This document shows, in pieces, positions 48,811 through 57,516 of a stretch of DNA of 64,000 nucleotides. The stretch is from positions 248,001-312,000 of the forward strand of contig NZ_FWFD01000015.1 in NCBI RefSeq assembly GCF_900163795.1, given 5' to 3'. The notes beneath the pieces were generated by a model. It was not told where the DNA came from and did not search any database. It saw nothing but the letters and a program-made list of their open reading frames with translations. This DNA comes from Vagococcus fluvialis bH819. Lineage in GTDB: Bacteria; Bacillota; Bacilli; Lactobacillales; Vagococcaceae. Position numbers and translations under genes: made by a program. Within the stretch, counting starts at the first letter, position 1; the number at the start of each line of letters is the position of its first letter.

Positions 48811-51654
48811 ATGAAGAAAAGCGAAATTGGTAAAGCGTCTGTGGCAGTTTTACTTGCAACAACAATTATTCTTACAGGATGTTCAACAGGAGAATCAGCA
48901 AAAAACGAAATAAAGTTTGCTGAAACACCAAAAAGTAAAATAGATAAAGGAATGGATAATCAACCTGAATCATCTTATTGGTTTCCAGAAGATTTATTAA
49001 AGTGGGATGCTAAAAAAGATATAGATGCTAAATATAACACAAGTACGATGCCATTAGCTAAAAGAGTCGAGAAAAAAGAACTACCTAAGTCAAACAAAAC
49101 TCAAAATGATGAGATGAAAGTTGTTGCATTATCGATTATGAATAGCAGTACCAGTGGTAACGCACCTAGAGGATTGAATAATTTTGATGCGAATGTGTTT
49201 TCTAATTGGCAGTATATTGATCAACTCGTTTATTGGGGAGGATCTTCTGGAGAGGGGATTATTGTCCCACCAAGTCCAGATGTGATTGACGCAGCACATA
49301 AAAACGGAGTCCCTGTCCTTGGAACAATCTTTTTCCCACAAACAGCTCATGGAGGAAAAATAGAATGGTTAGATACTTTCCTTAAAAAAGATAAAAATGG
49401 CGAGTTTCCAATTGTTGATAAAATGATTGAAGTGGCTGATTTTTATGGTTTTGATGGTTGGTTTATTAATCAAGAAACAGATACGGAAGTTACTAGTTTT
49501 GATGATGTAAAAGAAGGTAAAGAAAAAGAAGAAAAAAAATCAGCTGAAAAAGGCTTATCTAAAGAACATGCAGATTTAATGCAAGAACTGATTGCTGAGT
49601 TTAAACAAAAATCAGATGATAAACAAGAAATCATGTGGTATGACTCAATGACTAGTGACGGTAAGATGGATTGGCAAAATGCTTTAACAGATAAAAATAA
49701 AGATTATATGGTTGATGCTGATTTAAATCCCTTAGCTGATAGTATGTTTTTAAATTTTTGGTGGAATACTGATAAATTAGCTAAGAATGATTTACTAAAA
49801 GCTTCGAATGAAAAAGCAAAAGAGTTAAAAATCAATCCGTATGATTTATATGCAGGAATAGATGTTCAGGAAGCTGGTTATATGACACCTGTTAAGTGGG
49901 ATCTTTTTACAGATAGTAAAGGTAAACCATTAACATCATTAGGTTTATATGTACCGAGTTGGACACATGAGTCCTCAGGTAATCCAGATGAATTCCAAGA
50001 AAAAGAGAATATGTTCTGGGTGAATGGTCAAGGAGATTCGAGTAAAAGTGAACGACCTAAAGATGACGAATGGCCAGGTATATCAACATTTTCGGTGGAA
50101 CAAACAGCAATTACAGAATTACCATTTACAACCAATTTTAATTTAGGTAATGGGTTTAACTATTTTATTAATGGTGAAAAAGTTTCGAGTATGGAATGGA
50201 ACAATAGAAGTATGCAAGATATTATGCCAACGTATCGTTGGAGTTTTGAGCATGCTAAAGATAATAAATTAGATGTGACGATGGATTATGCAGATGCATA
50301 TAATGGTGGTAATTCACTTAAATTAAGAGGAAATATGTCAAAAAATAAGCCTAGTCAAATGAAACTATATGAAACAAAAGTTAAATTAGATAAGGATGTT
50401 ACAGTAACAACCACAGCAAAATCTGCTACAAAAACTGATTTAAATTTAGTCTTAACTTATGATAACGGCAAAACAGAAACCTTCAAAGCAGATAAGCAAA
50501 TCGATGAAGAGTGGACAACCGTTAATTATGATGTTAAAAAAGCTGCTGGAAAAACAGTTACAGGAATTAATTATGAAATAGTGGCTCAAGAAAAATCAGA
50601 AAACTTTGAACTAAAATTAGGTCAACTATCAGTCTTACCTAAAATGAAAAATGATAATTTATCAGTATCAGGTTTGACGATTGAAGAAGCAATATTTGAT
50701 GAGGAAGAAAGTAATTTTGCTGGTGTCCGTTTGTATTGGGATGAAGAAAAATCAGATATGTTGTCCCATTATGAAATTTATAGAGTAAATGAAGATAAAA
50801 CTCGTTCATTCTTAGGGGCAACTCCGTCAAGTAATTTCTATGTTAATGCTTTAGAGAGACAAAAAGATGTTACTAAAACAAATTTTGAAGTGGTTCCAGT
50901 CGATAAATTAGGAGAACGTGGTAAATCTTCTAAGGCAGTGACGATGGAGTGGCCAGATAACACTGTTCCAAAAGCAAATTTTAGTGCTTCAAGGACATTA
51001 ATAGCTCCAGGAGAAAAAGTAACATTTATAGATAAATCATCAAGCAATACTGAGAGCTTGAAATGGGAATTTGAAGGTGGCGATATCAGCGAGAGTACAG
51101 ATAAAGAACCTGTTGTGACGTACACTAAAGAAGGAACCTACACTGTAAAATTAATATCTAAAAACAAATCAGGTGAAACCCCTCTTGAGATGGAAAAATT
51201 AATCACAGTGACAAATGACGCAAAAGGTGATTTGAATTTATTATCTAAGGATGCTAAAACAGAGGCTTCCTCATTTGTAAATGACGGTGAAGCGCCACAA
51301 TTTGCCGTTGATGGTAAATTAGATACAAAATGGTGTGCTACAGGCAATCCACCACATAGCTTAACGGTTGATTTAGGTGAAGTTAAAACAATTAGTGAAG
51401 TACGTATTGGACATGCTGAGGCCGGTGGTGAGGGTCCTGATATGAATACAAGAGCTTATAGTCTTGAAGTAAGTGAAGATGGCAAAGAATTTAAACAAGT
51501 GACTCGTGTCATTAATAATGAAAAAGGTGAAACAGCAGATACCTTTGTTGCAACAAAAGCACAGTTTGTCAGATTTACAACAGATAAGCCAACTCAAGGT
51601 GCAGATTCGGCTGTTAGAATTTATGACTTTGGGGTTTATGGATTAAAAAAATAA
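48811..51654 (+). CDS. Lipoprotein endo-beta-N-acetylglucosaminidase (GH85) with PKD and F5/8C domains
   Basis: A 947-residue surface enzyme. A lipoprotein signal peptide ends in LTGCST, with lipidated Cys24. The GH85 catalytic domain spans about 50-440, starting at SYWFPEDLLKWD. The Asn220/Glu222 pair in GWFINQETD performs substrate-assisted cleavage of the chitobiose core of N-glycans. Beta-sandwich carbohydrate-binding domains follow. A PKD-like domain lies at about 730-800 (FSASRTLIAPGEKVTFIDKS to YTKEGTYTVKL), and a C-terminal F5/8 type C (CBM32-like) domain at about 810-947 (DGKLDTKWCATG). There is no wall-sorting signal, which fits a lipoprotein. It would release host glycans for nutrition. 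Related enterococcal and streptococcal enzymes act on glycoproteins, including IgG in some cases. Confidence 0.92.
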   Translation: MKKSEIGKASVAVLLATTIILTGCSTGESAKNEIKFAETPKSKIDKGMDNQPESSYWFPEDLLKWDAKKDIDAKYNTSTMPLAKRVEKKELPKSNKTQNDEMKVVALSIMNSSTSGNAPRGLNNFDANVFSNWQYIDQLVYWGGSSGEGIIVPPSPDVIDAAHKNGVPVLGTIFFPQTAHGGKIEWLDTFLKKDKNGEFPIVDKMIEVADFYGFDGWFINQETDTEVTSFDDVKEGKEKEEKKSAEKGLSKEHADLMQELIAEFKQKSDDKQEIMWYDSMTSDGKMDWQNALTDKNKDYMVDADLNPLADSMFLNFWWNTDKLAKNDLLKASNEKAKELKINPYDLYAGIDVQEAGYMTPVKWDLFTDSKGKPLTSLGLYVPSWTHESSGNPDEFQEKENMFWVNGQGDSSKSERPKDDEWPGISTFSVEQTAITELPFTTNFNLGNGFNYFINGEKVSSMEWNNRSMQDIMPTYRWSFEHAKDNKLDVTMDYADAYNGGNSLKLRGNMSKNKPSQMKLYETKVKLDKDVTVTTTAKSATKTDLNLVLTYDNGKTETFKADKQIDEEWTTVNYDVKKAAGKTVTGINYEIVAQEKSENFELKLGQLSVLPKMKNDNLSVSGLTIEEAIFDEEESNFAGVRLYWDEEKSDMLSHYEIYRVNEDKTRSFLGATPSSNFYVNALERQKDVTKTNFEVVPVDKLGERGKSSKAVTMEWPDNTVPKANFSASRTLIAPGEKVTFIDKSSSNTESLKWEFEGGDISESTDKEPVVTYTKEGTYTVKLISKNKSGETPLEMEKLITVTNDAKGDLNLLSKDAKTEASSFVNDGEAPQFAVDGKLDTKWCATGNPPHSLTVDLGEVKTISEVRIGHAEAGGEGPDMNTRAYSLEVSEDGKEFKQVTRVINNEKGETADTFVATKAQFVRFTTDKPTQGADSAVRIYDFGVYGLKK

Positions 51655-51657
51655 AAT

Positions 51658-51712
51658 AAAGCTATTTCATATGTAATTGGTCTAACTGATTACATATGGA
51701 ATAGCTTTTAAA
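51658..51712 (+). terminator. Terminator of the GH85 gene
   Basis: A 20-bp near-perfect stem (51658-51677 with 51689-51708) with an 11-nt loop and a short T-rich tail. Confidence 0.88.
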
Positions 51713-51795
51713 ACGCTATTTAGTAAAAGCCATTAAATTTGAAAAAAATATATATTAGTGCTACAATTTTCAAAAATTAGAAAAGAGGATAGTTG

Positions 51796-52203
51796 ATGAC
51801 ATTATCTAAATCAAAAAAAATTGTTCATATCTCCGCTTTTTTTGGAGCGATTGTCTGTCTAAGTCCAATTCCTTTTTCGGATTCTATTATGTTACTTCCA
51901 ATCCAAGCGTGGATGATTATGAAATTATATAAAGTGAACAATAAAAAGCAATCAGATGGCTTGATTAAAGGAATTATGACTTCTATGACGCTATCTGTAA
52001 TTGGTAAAGGGCTTGCGGGTAATTTACTAAAATTAATACCGATGATTGGCTCTTTTTGGGGGATTGCTATTAATGTCATAGTAGCAGTTGTTTTAACAGA
52101 AATGATAGGCATGTCTGTCAGTGAAGCATTGGAACAAAATGAGATAGATAATACTAAAGATTTAATGATTATTTTGTCTAGAGCGACTAAGTTATTCGTA
52201 TAA
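51796..52203 (+). CDS. DUF697-like small membrane protein
   Basis: A 135-residue protein with three hydrophobic segments and the pattern ISAFFGAIVCLSPIPFSDSIMLLPIQAWMI plus GLAGNLLKLIPMIGSFWGIAINVIVA, typical of DUF697 membrane domains. That domain is often attached to or encoded beside GTPases; here it stands alone. ATG at 51796 after AAAGAGGAT. Function unknown. Confidence 0.75.
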   Translation: MTLSKSKKIVHISAFFGAIVCLSPIPFSDSIMLLPIQAWMIMKLYKVNNKKQSDGLIKGIMTSMTLSVIGKGLAGNLLKLIPMIGSFWGIAINVIVAVVLTEMIGMSVSEALEQNEIDNTKDLMIILSRATKLFV

Positions 52204-52211
52204 ATAAAAAT

Positions 52212-52241
52212 GAGACTGACATTTGGGTCTGTCTCTTTTTT
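52212..52241 (+). terminator. Terminator after the DUF697 gene
   Basis: GAGACTGAC and GTCTGTCTC form a 9-bp stem with one mismatch, followed by TTTTTT. Confidence 0.75.
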
Positions 52242-52414
52242 ATTTCCAGTCGTTCGGAGTAAAATACCTTTTTGCCTACCTATTTTTTATACATATTTTC
52301 ATAAAAACATGTAGTTGTGACTAGTAAAATGTGATAGGATAGCGTTATCAGTGGTTTAACTACTGACTATTGTCGAAATATTGCTTAACAAAATTCATAA
52401 TCGAGGTGTTTCAA

Positions 52415-52786
52415 ATGGGAAAAATTCGTATTAATAATCTAAAGTTTTTTACAAAGAATGGCGTTTTAAAAGAAGAACGAGTTTTAGGTCAACAATTAGA
52501 AGTCGATGTTGAATTAACAATGGATATTACTAAAGCTGGTAAAACAGATGATGTTCAAGATACCGTTAGTTATGCCGAAGTCAATGATCAAATTGCCTTA
52601 AGACTGCAAAGAGATTCCTTTGATTTAGTCGAGGCAGTGGCCTCTGCTATTTTAGATGATATTGAAGCAGTTCATGGAGAAAAATTACAAAAAGTGATGA
52701 TTCGCATTAGAAAATATAGTGTTCCTATGCCGGGAATCTTTGATAACATCGAAATAGAGATGGAAAGAGAGATGAATGGCAAATGA
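52415..52786 (+). CDS. folB: Dihydroneopterin aldolase
   Basis: A 123-residue enzyme that splits dihydroneopterin to 6-hydroxymethyl-dihydropterin and glycolaldehyde in folate synthesis. It shows the N-terminal KIRINNLKFFTKNGVLKEER, the conserved YAEVNDQIA region and VMIRIRKYSVPMPG. It starts at the ATG after GAGGTG (52415). First gene of a tightly packed folate operon; its stop overlaps the folK start by 4 bp. A partial cre-like palindrome lies upstream at 52337-52350. Confidence 0.93.
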   Translation: MGKIRINNLKFFTKNGVLKEERVLGQQLEVDVELTMDITKAGKTDDVQDTVSYAEVNDQIALRLQRDSFDLVEAVASAILDDIEAVHGEKLQKVMIRIRKYSVPMPGIFDNIEIEMEREMNGK

Positions 52787-53271
52787 CTCTCTGCTATTTA
52801 GCACTAGGCAGTAATTTAGGTGATCGAGTGGACCTTTTAAAAAAAGCCGTTCAATTACTATCAGAAAAAGAGAGAATTAACGTTTTAGCTCAGTCAGAAA
52901 TTTATGAAACAGAACCTTATGGCGATGTTCCTCAAGATAATTATTTGAATGCAGTTATAAAAATAGAAACAACTTTAGCTCCGACTGAATTGTTAGATAC
53001 GACGCAAAAAATTGAGTTAGAATTAGGGCGCGAGCGTTTAATTCGTTGGGGTCCACGTACCATTGATATCGATTTAATTTTAATGGACGGGATTACTTAT
53101 CAAGATGAGCGTTTAACAATTCCTCATCTCGAAGTGGCAAAACGCTCTTTCGTTTTAATTCCACTAAAGGATGTTTACGAAAAGACAGAGTTGTTTGGTA
53201 AAGATATAGAACAATTAATCAGTGAAACAGGCAATCAAGAGGAAGTCTGGAAAAGTCGAGAAAGTTGGTAA
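52783..53271 (+). CDS. folK: 2-amino-4-hydroxy-6-hydroxymethyldihydropteridine diphosphokinase
   Basis: A 162-residue HPPK that pyrophosphorylates the pterin from FolB. Signatures are [19 protein letters not shown], the ETEPYG loop, and the ATP/Mg motif [14 protein letters not shown] followed by [13 protein letters not shown]. The start overlaps folB by 4 bp (ATGA), indicating coupled translation. Family length is normal. Confidence 0.94.
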   Translation: MTLCYLALGSNLGDRVDLLKKAVQLLSEKERINVLAQSEIYETEPYGDVPQDNYLNAVIKIETTLAPTELLDTTQKIELELGRERLIRWGPRTIDIDLILMDGITYQDERLTIPHLEVAKRSFVLIPLKDVYEKTELFGKDIEQLISETGNQEEVWKSRESW

Positions 53272-53276
53272 GTCAA

Positions 53277-53840
53277 ATGGATTTAGAAAATAAACAAATT
53301 ATTGAAGATGCTGTAAAACAAATTTTAAAAGCAATTGGCGAAAATCCAGATCGTGAAGGCTTAAAAAATACGCCTAAGCGTGTCGCTAAAATGTATGATG
53401 AGGTTTTTGGTTCTTTAACAGGCCCTGAATTTGATGATTATGCTTTATTTGATAGTCGTAATGAAGACGATATGGTTTTAGTTAAAGATATTCAGTTCTA
53501 TTCAATGTGTGAACATCATTTGTTACCTTTTTTTGGAAAAGCACATGTCGCGTATATTCCTGACGGTAATAAAGTACTTGGACTTAGTAAATTACCTCGT
53601 TTAGTTGAATACTGTGCCAAACGTCCAAGTGTCCAAGAAGATCTAACAGTTATGATTGTTGAACAATTAGTGAAACATGTTCCTGTCAAAGGCGTTGCAG
53701 TGTCCATTGAAGCAGAACACATGTGTATGACAATGCGTGGGATTAAAAGTCCCCATAGTTCAACTAAAACATTTCATTATACAGGTGTATTTAAAGAAGA
53801 TCGTGATGTTAAAAATGATTTCTTGAGAGCAATTGATTAG
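53277..53840 (+). CDS. folE: GTP cyclohydrolase I
   Basis: A 187-residue type I enzyme that converts GTP to dihydroneopterin triphosphate, the first step of folate synthesis. Zinc and active-site motifs are [20 protein letters not shown] and [17 protein letters not shown], and the conserved [21 protein letters not shown] is near the start. I chose ATG 53277; TTG 53265, four codons earlier and overlapping folK, is possible, and both have weak ribosome sites. Third gene of the folate operon. Confidence 0.94.
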   Translation: MDLENKQIIEDAVKQILKAIGENPDREGLKNTPKRVAKMYDEVFGSLTGPEFDDYALFDSRNEDDMVLVKDIQFYSMCEHHLLPFFGKAHVAYIPDGNKVLGLSKLPRLVEYCAKRPSVQEDLTVMIVEQLVKHVPVKGVAVSIEAEHMCMTMRGIKSPHSSTKTFHYTGVFKEDRDVKNDFLRAID

Positions 53841-53852
53841 GAAGGAATAATG

Positions 53853-54449
53853 ATGGAAATTATAGTTGGAACAAACAACCCAGGAAAATTAGAAGAAATC
53901 AAAAGTAGTCTGTCAAATCGACAGATTACTTTTATTTCATATGTCGATAAATTAGGTAGGACAGTTAATTTTCCAGAAACCGGAACAACATTTAAAGAAA
54001 ATGCTGAAGAAAAGGCTGGAAATTATGCAAAATATTTAAAAGAACCGGTTCTTGCGGATGATGGTGGGCTCATTTTAGAAGCATTTCCGACTCTTTTAGG
54101 ACTTAAAACAGCTCGTTTCTTCACTAAAGATTTAACGGATAGTCAAAAAAATCAGCAGCTTTTTAATTTAATGGAAAATGAAAAAAATCGTAACTTGATA
54201 CTTCATGCAACTGTTTCATATGTTTATCCAAGCGGTAAAGTTATTACAGTTGAGGAAAAACTTCTGGGTGAGTTAACTACTAAAGAAGTTGGGACATTAG
54301 GTTACGGTTTTGATAGATGTATTTTTCTTCCGCAAGAGAGAAAAACTTTAGCGGAATTATCTCTTCCAGAACGAAATAGATTTAGTCCCAGAGTGAGAGC
54401 TTTAAAAAAAATCATTAAATTGATTGAGGAAGAAGAGGATTTGTTATGA
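53853..54449 (+). CDS. RdgB/HAM1-like NTP pyrophosphatase in the folate operon
   Basis: A 198-residue member of the non-canonical purine NTP pyrophosphatase family: IIVGTNNPGKLEEIKSSL, FPETGTTFKENAEEKAGNYA, PVLADDGGLILEAF, and a C-terminal LGYGFDRCIFLPQE, LSLPERNRFSPRVRAL. Classical members hydrolyse XTP and dITP. The place between folE and folP, and the lack of a Nudix-type dihydroneopterin triphosphate pyrophosphatase in the operon, suggests that it supplies the missing dephosphorylation step. Lactobacillus plantarum has an xtp2 gene in the same context. ATG 53850 is an alternative start. Confidence 0.85.
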   Translation: MEIIVGTNNPGKLEEIKSSLSNRQITFISYVDKLGRTVNFPETGTTFKENAEEKAGNYAKYLKEPVLADDGGLILEAFPTLLGLKTARFFTKDLTDSQKNQQLFNLMENEKNRNLILHATVSYVYPSGKVITVEEKLLGELTTKEVGTLGYGFDRCIFLPQERKTLAELSLPERNRFSPRVRALKKIIKLIEEEEDLL

Positions 54450-55225
54450 AAAATGTAAAAATAATGGGTATTGTAAATGTTACGCCAGATTCATTTTCAG
54501 ATGGCGGGCAATTTTTTAATGCTGAAAAGGCGGTTGAACATGGTTTACAATTAATATCAGATGGTGCTGATATTTTAGATATTGGTGGGCAATCTACTCG
54601 TCCTGGCTATACTGAAGTGTCTTTTGAAGAAGAGATCCGACGAATAGATTCTGTGATTAAAGGCTTGAGAGAACATAGTAATATCCCAATCTCGATTGAT
54701 ACTTATTTTCCAGAAGTTGCTGATTATGCCTTATCAATTGGTGCTAATATTATTAATGATGTGAAAGGGTTAGATCTACCTGGAATGATTGATGTTGCTG
54801 TTAAATATCCAGAATGTGAAGTAGTTATTATGCATTCAAGACCGAGAAAAAAAGAGTTAAATATTGAGGAAGATTTACAAGCTTTCTATGAAGAAAAGTA
54901 CCAAGCATGTCAAAAAGCCGGGATTTCTAGTCATCGAATTTTTTTTGATCCAGGTATTGGTTTTGGTAAATCAGTTGCAGAAAATATTGAAATATTAAAA
55001 TATCCACAAAAATTTCGTTATAAAAATTTTCCTTTATTATATGGTGTTTCAAGAAAAAGAACAATTGACCACTTAATTCATGAAGAAAATCCTTTGGAAA
55101 GAGATTTTGGCTCAGTTGCAGCTACATTATATCCAGCAACATTAGGAGTTGAGGTTGTTCGTGTTCATCAAGTGAAAGGAATGAAAGATACACTACATAT
55201 TTGGATGACATTATCAGATAAATGA
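54446..55225 (+). CDS. folP: Dihydropteroate synthase
   Basis: A 259-residue TIM-barrel enzyme that joins the pterin diphosphate to p-aminobenzoate, and is the target of sulfonamides. Signatures are IMGIVNVTPDSFSDGG, ILDIGGQSTRPG (conserved loop 2), NDVKGLD, FFDPGIGFGKS, and GVSRKR. The C-terminal VVRVHQVKGMKDTL is typical. The start overlaps the RdgB-like gene by 4 bp. Last recognised folate gene here; folC and folA are not in the window. Confidence 0.95.
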   Translation: MKNVKIMGIVNVTPDSFSDGGQFFNAEKAVEHGLQLISDGADILDIGGQSTRPGYTEVSFEEEIRRIDSVIKGLREHSNIPISIDTYFPEVADYALSIGANIINDVKGLDLPGMIDVAVKYPECEVVIMHSRPRKKELNIEEDLQAFYEEKYQACQKAGISSHRIFFDPGIGFGKSVAENIEILKYPQKFRYKNFPLLYGVSRKRTIDHLIHEENPLERDFGSVAATLYPATLGVEVVRVHQVKGMKDTLHIWMTLSDK

Positions 55226-55307
55226 TTGATATGTGTACTTATTTTTAATATTTATGATATAATTAGTCTATGGATGTGGCTAATATTTCATAAAGGAAGT
55301 GTTGAAA

Positions 55308-55541
55308 ATGGAAGAAACTTTATTCTTTAATTTAGGGAATGCTTTGGCTTCGAATTTTGATACCAAAGAACTTGAAAGAACAGCGCAAGTCGAACGATTA
55401 AAGTGGAAAAGAGAACGAAAATTGGTAATTGTTACTGATCCAGAACATCCTGATAAAGAAAAAATTTTATTTGATTTATCTGATCAAGAAACATCATCAA
55501 CTAATACTATCGCTTTTAAAGTTCATAAGGTCATTGAGTAA
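55308..55541 (+). CDS. Small conserved-looking hypothetical protein
   Basis: A 77-residue acidic/basic mixed cytoplasmic protein with a good ribosome site (AAAGGAAGTG) before the ATG at 55308. The N-terminal half has FFNLGNALASNFDTKELERTAQ. A second half, RKLVIVTDPEHPDKEKILFDL, looks like a beta hairpin. I do not recognise the family. It lies 82 bp after folP, with a TATAAT-like box at 55257-55262 in between, so it may have its own promoter. Confidence 0.65.
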   Translation: MEETLFFNLGNALASNFDTKELERTAQVERLKWKRERKLVIVTDPEHPDKEKILFDLSDQETSSTNTIAFKVHKVIE

Positions 55542-55564
55542 AAATACAAAAATTTAATAAGTGA

Positions 55565-55618
55565 GTCATCTGAGCCAAAGAGTGTTTTAATAATTTTGTC
55601 TTAGATGGCTTATTTTTT
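55565..55618 (+). terminator. Terminator after the small hypothetical gene
   Basis: GTCATCTGAG (55565-55574) pairs with CTTAGATGGC (55600-55609), including two G-T pairs, with a T-rich tail. Confidence 0.7.
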
Positions 55619-55707
55619 TGTGAAATTAAATATATGATATTGTGATAAATTATATATATTCTAAAAATGAATACTAACTATTCAAACGGATAGCTCATAA
55701 ATTTTAA

Positions 55708-55721
55708 AGAAAGCGTTATCA
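55708..55721. promoter_or_regulatory. cre-like site upstream of the amino-acid operon
   Basis: AGAAAGCGTTATCA matches the cre consensus except at its first base and shares the AAAGCGTTATC core with the site before the GH85 gene (48618-48631). It implies CcpA control of the permease operon. Confidence 0.55.
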
Positions 55722-56044
55722 TTACAGGTGTATAAATGTACAGTTTAAGGAATATTTGTTGTAGTGTTAATAATACTAAAAAAAGAGAGGAGCGTAAATA
55801 GTTATAAAAAATAAATTCACAATTATAGTCATAATTAATGTTAATAAGTAAACAAACAAATAAAAATTAGATTAATAAAATCTGTAAGATAACTTATCTT
55901 TTACTAAAAGAATTGATAAAAAATATTTCTTTATTAAATTGTATTTAACATTTATTTCAAACATTTTGTATGTAAAGTCCCACTGTGATTATTTGAGAGA
56001 GCTGAAATCTAAATAATTCAAAAAGAGAAATTGGAGGAAAAATT

Positions 56045-57430
56045 ATGTCTGATGGTGGAACTAATCAGTTAAAAAAAACGTTAGGATTTACAGTTGCTTT
56101 AACAACAATTATAGGGATGGTAGTCGGATCAGGAATATTTTTTAAACCCTATGCTATTTTTAATGCAACCGGGGGAGCACCAGGATTAGGAATGTTGGCT
56201 TGGGTCATCGCAGGATTACTTTCTCTTGCAGGAGCATTGACAGCAGCCGAAATAGCAGGAATGATTCCGAAAACTGGAGGAATGGTTACTTATATTCACG
56301 ATATTTATGGGCCGAAAATGGGTTTTATGACCGGATGGGTAGACTCAGCACTTTATCAAACTGGATCCACAGCAGCAATTGCGGTAGTGTTTGGTGTTCA
56401 GGGCGCTAGTTTATTAGGATTCCCACCAGATAATTATTGGCCAAAAGTTTTACTTGCTATTGGAACAACAGGCTTTTTAGCATTTATGAATAATTTAGGA
56501 TCACGAACAAGTGGAATCATACAAAATATTGCCACAGTTGGAAAATTAATTCCTTTAGTAACTATTATTGCAGTGAGCTTTGTTAAAGGAACAGGAAACG
56601 ATGTATTAACACCTTTGTTAGGTCCAGATCTTAACCCAGGTAAAGCTTTTTCATTAGCTTTATTAGCAGCTTTATTTGCTTTTGATGGCTGGATGGGAGT
56701 AGGAATGATTGCTGGTGAAATGAAAAATCCAGGAAAAGATCTTCCAAAAGCGTTGATTCTAGGAATCTCTATTGTTTCTTTTATTTACATTATTATGAAC
56801 GTTGCTTACCTTTGGGTGATGCCAGCAGATCAATTAATGTTAACTGAAACACCTGCAGCAGATGTTTCAAAAATATTATTTGGACAACGTGGAGGTCAGT
56901 TTGTTTCAATCGGTATTTTAATTTCAGTATTTGGTGGATTGAATGGTTATGTTTTTACCGCAGCGAGATCAACCTTTACTCTCGCACAAAGCGATAGAAT
57001 ACCTTTTAGTCATGTTCTAAAAAAAGTAAATAAAAATGGCGTACCTTCTAACGCAACATGGTTTGTGTTTATAGCATCTTCTCTTTATTGTCTAACTGGA
57101 AAGTACGATTTACTAACAGATTTATCAACGTTTATGATTTGGAACTTTTATATTTTAACTTTTTACGGTGTCATTAAATTAAGAAAATCACATCCTGATG
57201 CAGTTAGACCTTACAAAGTACCTTTATATCCAGTTATTCCAATTATTGCGATTCTAGGTGGAGCTGCGGTAGTTATTAGTACGATTATTACACAGTTTAC
57301 ATATGCAATGGCTGGAATTGGTATTATGTTACTTGGTTTACCAGTATATGCTTATTATGAAAAAAAAGATAAAAATAGTAAAAATAATAAATCAGATAAA
57401 TCAGAAGAACAGATAGAAGAGTTAGTTTAA
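56045..57430 (+). CDS. APC-superfamily amino-acid permease (LAT/SteT-like)
   Basis: A 461-residue transporter with 12 transmembrane segments. Signatures of the L-type/SteT branch are TTIIGMVVGSGIFFKP in segment 1, AGALTAAEIAGMIPKTGG, ALFAFDGWMGVGMIAGEMKNPGKDLPKAL in the segment 6 region, and FTAARSTFTLAQSDRIP. The C-terminal tail is charged (KNSKNNKSDKSEEQIEE). It probably exchanges neutral or cationic amino acids. First gene of an amino-acid block with racemases and an M20 hydrolase, so ornithine, arginine or a D-amino acid is a reasonable substrate guess. Confidence 0.85.
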   Translation: MSDGGTNQLKKTLGFTVALTTIIGMVVGSGIFFKPYAIFNATGGAPGLGMLAWVIAGLLSLAGALTAAEIAGMIPKTGGMVTYIHDIYGPKMGFMTGWVDSALYQTGSTAAIAVVFGVQGASLLGFPPDNYWPKVLLAIGTTGFLAFMNNLGSRTSGIIQNIATVGKLIPLVTIIAVSFVKGTGNDVLTPLLGPDLNPGKAFSLALLAALFAFDGWMGVGMIAGEMKNPGKDLPKALILGISIVSFIYIIMNVAYLWVMPADQLMLTETPAADVSKILFGQRGGQFVSIGILISVFGGLNGYVFTAARSTFTLAQSDRIPFSHVLKKVNKNGVPSNATWFVFIASSLYCLTGKYDLLTDLSTFMIWNFYILTFYGVIKLRKSHPDAVRPYKVPLYPVIPIIAILGGAAVVISTIITQFTYAMAGIGIMLLGLPVYAYYEKKDKNSKNNKSDKSEEQIEELV

Positions 57431-57516
57431 TAAAAATTTAGCTGTTGATCAGTTTATAGCCGTTAATCAAAATAGCATTTTTTAGATAGATGTTAGTCAA
57501 GGAAGAAGGGATATGT

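Larger units (their letters stand above)
55542..56044. other. 500-bp gap with terminator, cre-like site and long AT-rich leader
   Basis: No gene seen. It contains the terminator at 55565-55618 and a cre-like site at 55708-55721. About 300 bp of very AT-rich sequence then runs up to the strong AATTGGAGG ribosome site of the permease gene. A leader RNA is possible, but I could not find a T-box, lysine or other known riboswitch core by eye. Confidence 0.5.

Noticed and set aside
55722-56044. Riboswitch or T-box leader before the amino-acid permease
   Set aside because: I looked for a T-box sequence, a lysine-riboswitch core and a pre-gene terminator and saw none. The stretch is AT-rich without stable hairpins.
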